A model generated the notes under the pieces. That model ran no database searches and was not told where the DNA came from. It saw nothing but the letters and a program-made list of their open reading frames with translations. From Herminiimonas sp. (GTDB lineage Bacteria > Pseudomonadota > Gammaproteobacteria > Burkholderiales > Burkholderiaceae), in the NCBI GenBank assembly GCA_014377155.1, contig JACMQD010000308.1, positions 1 through 13,746 on the forward strand: a DNA stretch of 13,746 nt, read 5' to 3'. Each line of letters starts with the position of its first letter. Positions within the stretch are counted from its first letter, which is position 1. A program made the translations under genes and the position numbers. Below, one piece after another: positions 13,618 to 13,746 of the stretch.

Positions 13618-13746
13618 GCCTGTCTTTCTAAATGGTTACGACGATGTCGTGGTCGATACTACACACATTTCATTCTTCCCTGACAAGTTTTAAATAATTA
13701 CGTGAGTACCGATTTATATCTGGTGTGCGGTAGGCTCTATGTTGAT
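13618..13746. other. Upstream region of the diguanylate cyclase gene
   Basis: AT-rich noncoding sequence that should hold the minus-strand promoter. On that strand TTGTCA and TAGTAT occur about 19 nt apart just upstream of the gene, a weak promoter candidate only. No other gene or repeat is seen before the window end. Confidence 0.3.

Noticed and set aside
1..13746. CRISPR arrays, tRNA or rRNA genes, phage attachment sites
   Set aside because: No regularly spaced short repeats, cloverleaf sequences or rRNA stretches were seen on either strand. The only sizeable repeats found are the RHS tail pair and the TadE-gene paralogy.

Overview
The window looks like a betaproteobacterial accessory region, perhaps Oxalobacteraceae-like. 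That is a guess from the high-GC, proteobacterial-style coding of most genes and the style of the RHS core; no rRNA, tRNA or housekeeping gene is present to settle it. No phage structural gene, type VI secretion gene (VgrG, PAAR, Hcp) or CRISPR array is visible.

Left half, about 1-4400, plus strand: the window opens inside the 3' end of a TadE-like gene. Three closely spaced genes for exported proteins follow: a cysteine-rich phospholipase-A2-like protein, an unrecognised exported protein, and a DsbC/DsbG-like thioredoxin-fold protein with a CPHC motif. A 143-nt gap then leads to a complete DUF192-TadE fusion gene. Its C-terminal third is a close paralogue of the truncated gene at the window start, so the pilin-like gene has been duplicated around the trio.

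Centre, 4443-11521: a 1616-residue RHS protein carries a Sec-type signal peptide, an N-terminal RHS domain, many YD repeats and an RHS core. Its variable C-terminal region combines a candidate PD-(D/E)XK nuclease with a strongly hydrophobic tail. Eighteen nucleotides downstream lies an AT-rich 318-aa gene, the candidate immunity gene. After it comes a decayed copy of the RHS tail (core scrap fused to tail, toxin domain lost), then, after the same 18-nt spacing, a diverged 327-aa paralogue of the immunity gene. This is a duplicated toxin-immunity cassette in which one toxin has died and both immunity genes remain open.

Right part, 11522-13746: a graveyard holding a third RHS core remnant with its own broken C-terminal extension, an IS66-type OrfA remnant on the minus strand and a YD-repeat remnant. 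A complete minus-strand diguanylate cyclase with about seven membrane segments follows; its last codons overlap the YD-repeat remnant.

How the parts may fit (inference): the neighbours of the RHS gene encode exported, cysteine-bearing proteins plus a disulphide-handling enzyme and a pilin-like membrane protein. Together they could form a Sec-routed export and folding kit for a surface RHS toxin, distinct from the T6SS-loaded RHS class. The unfamiliar parts are the DUF192-TadE fusion, the nuclease-plus-hydrophobic-tail toxin end and the large immunity family.
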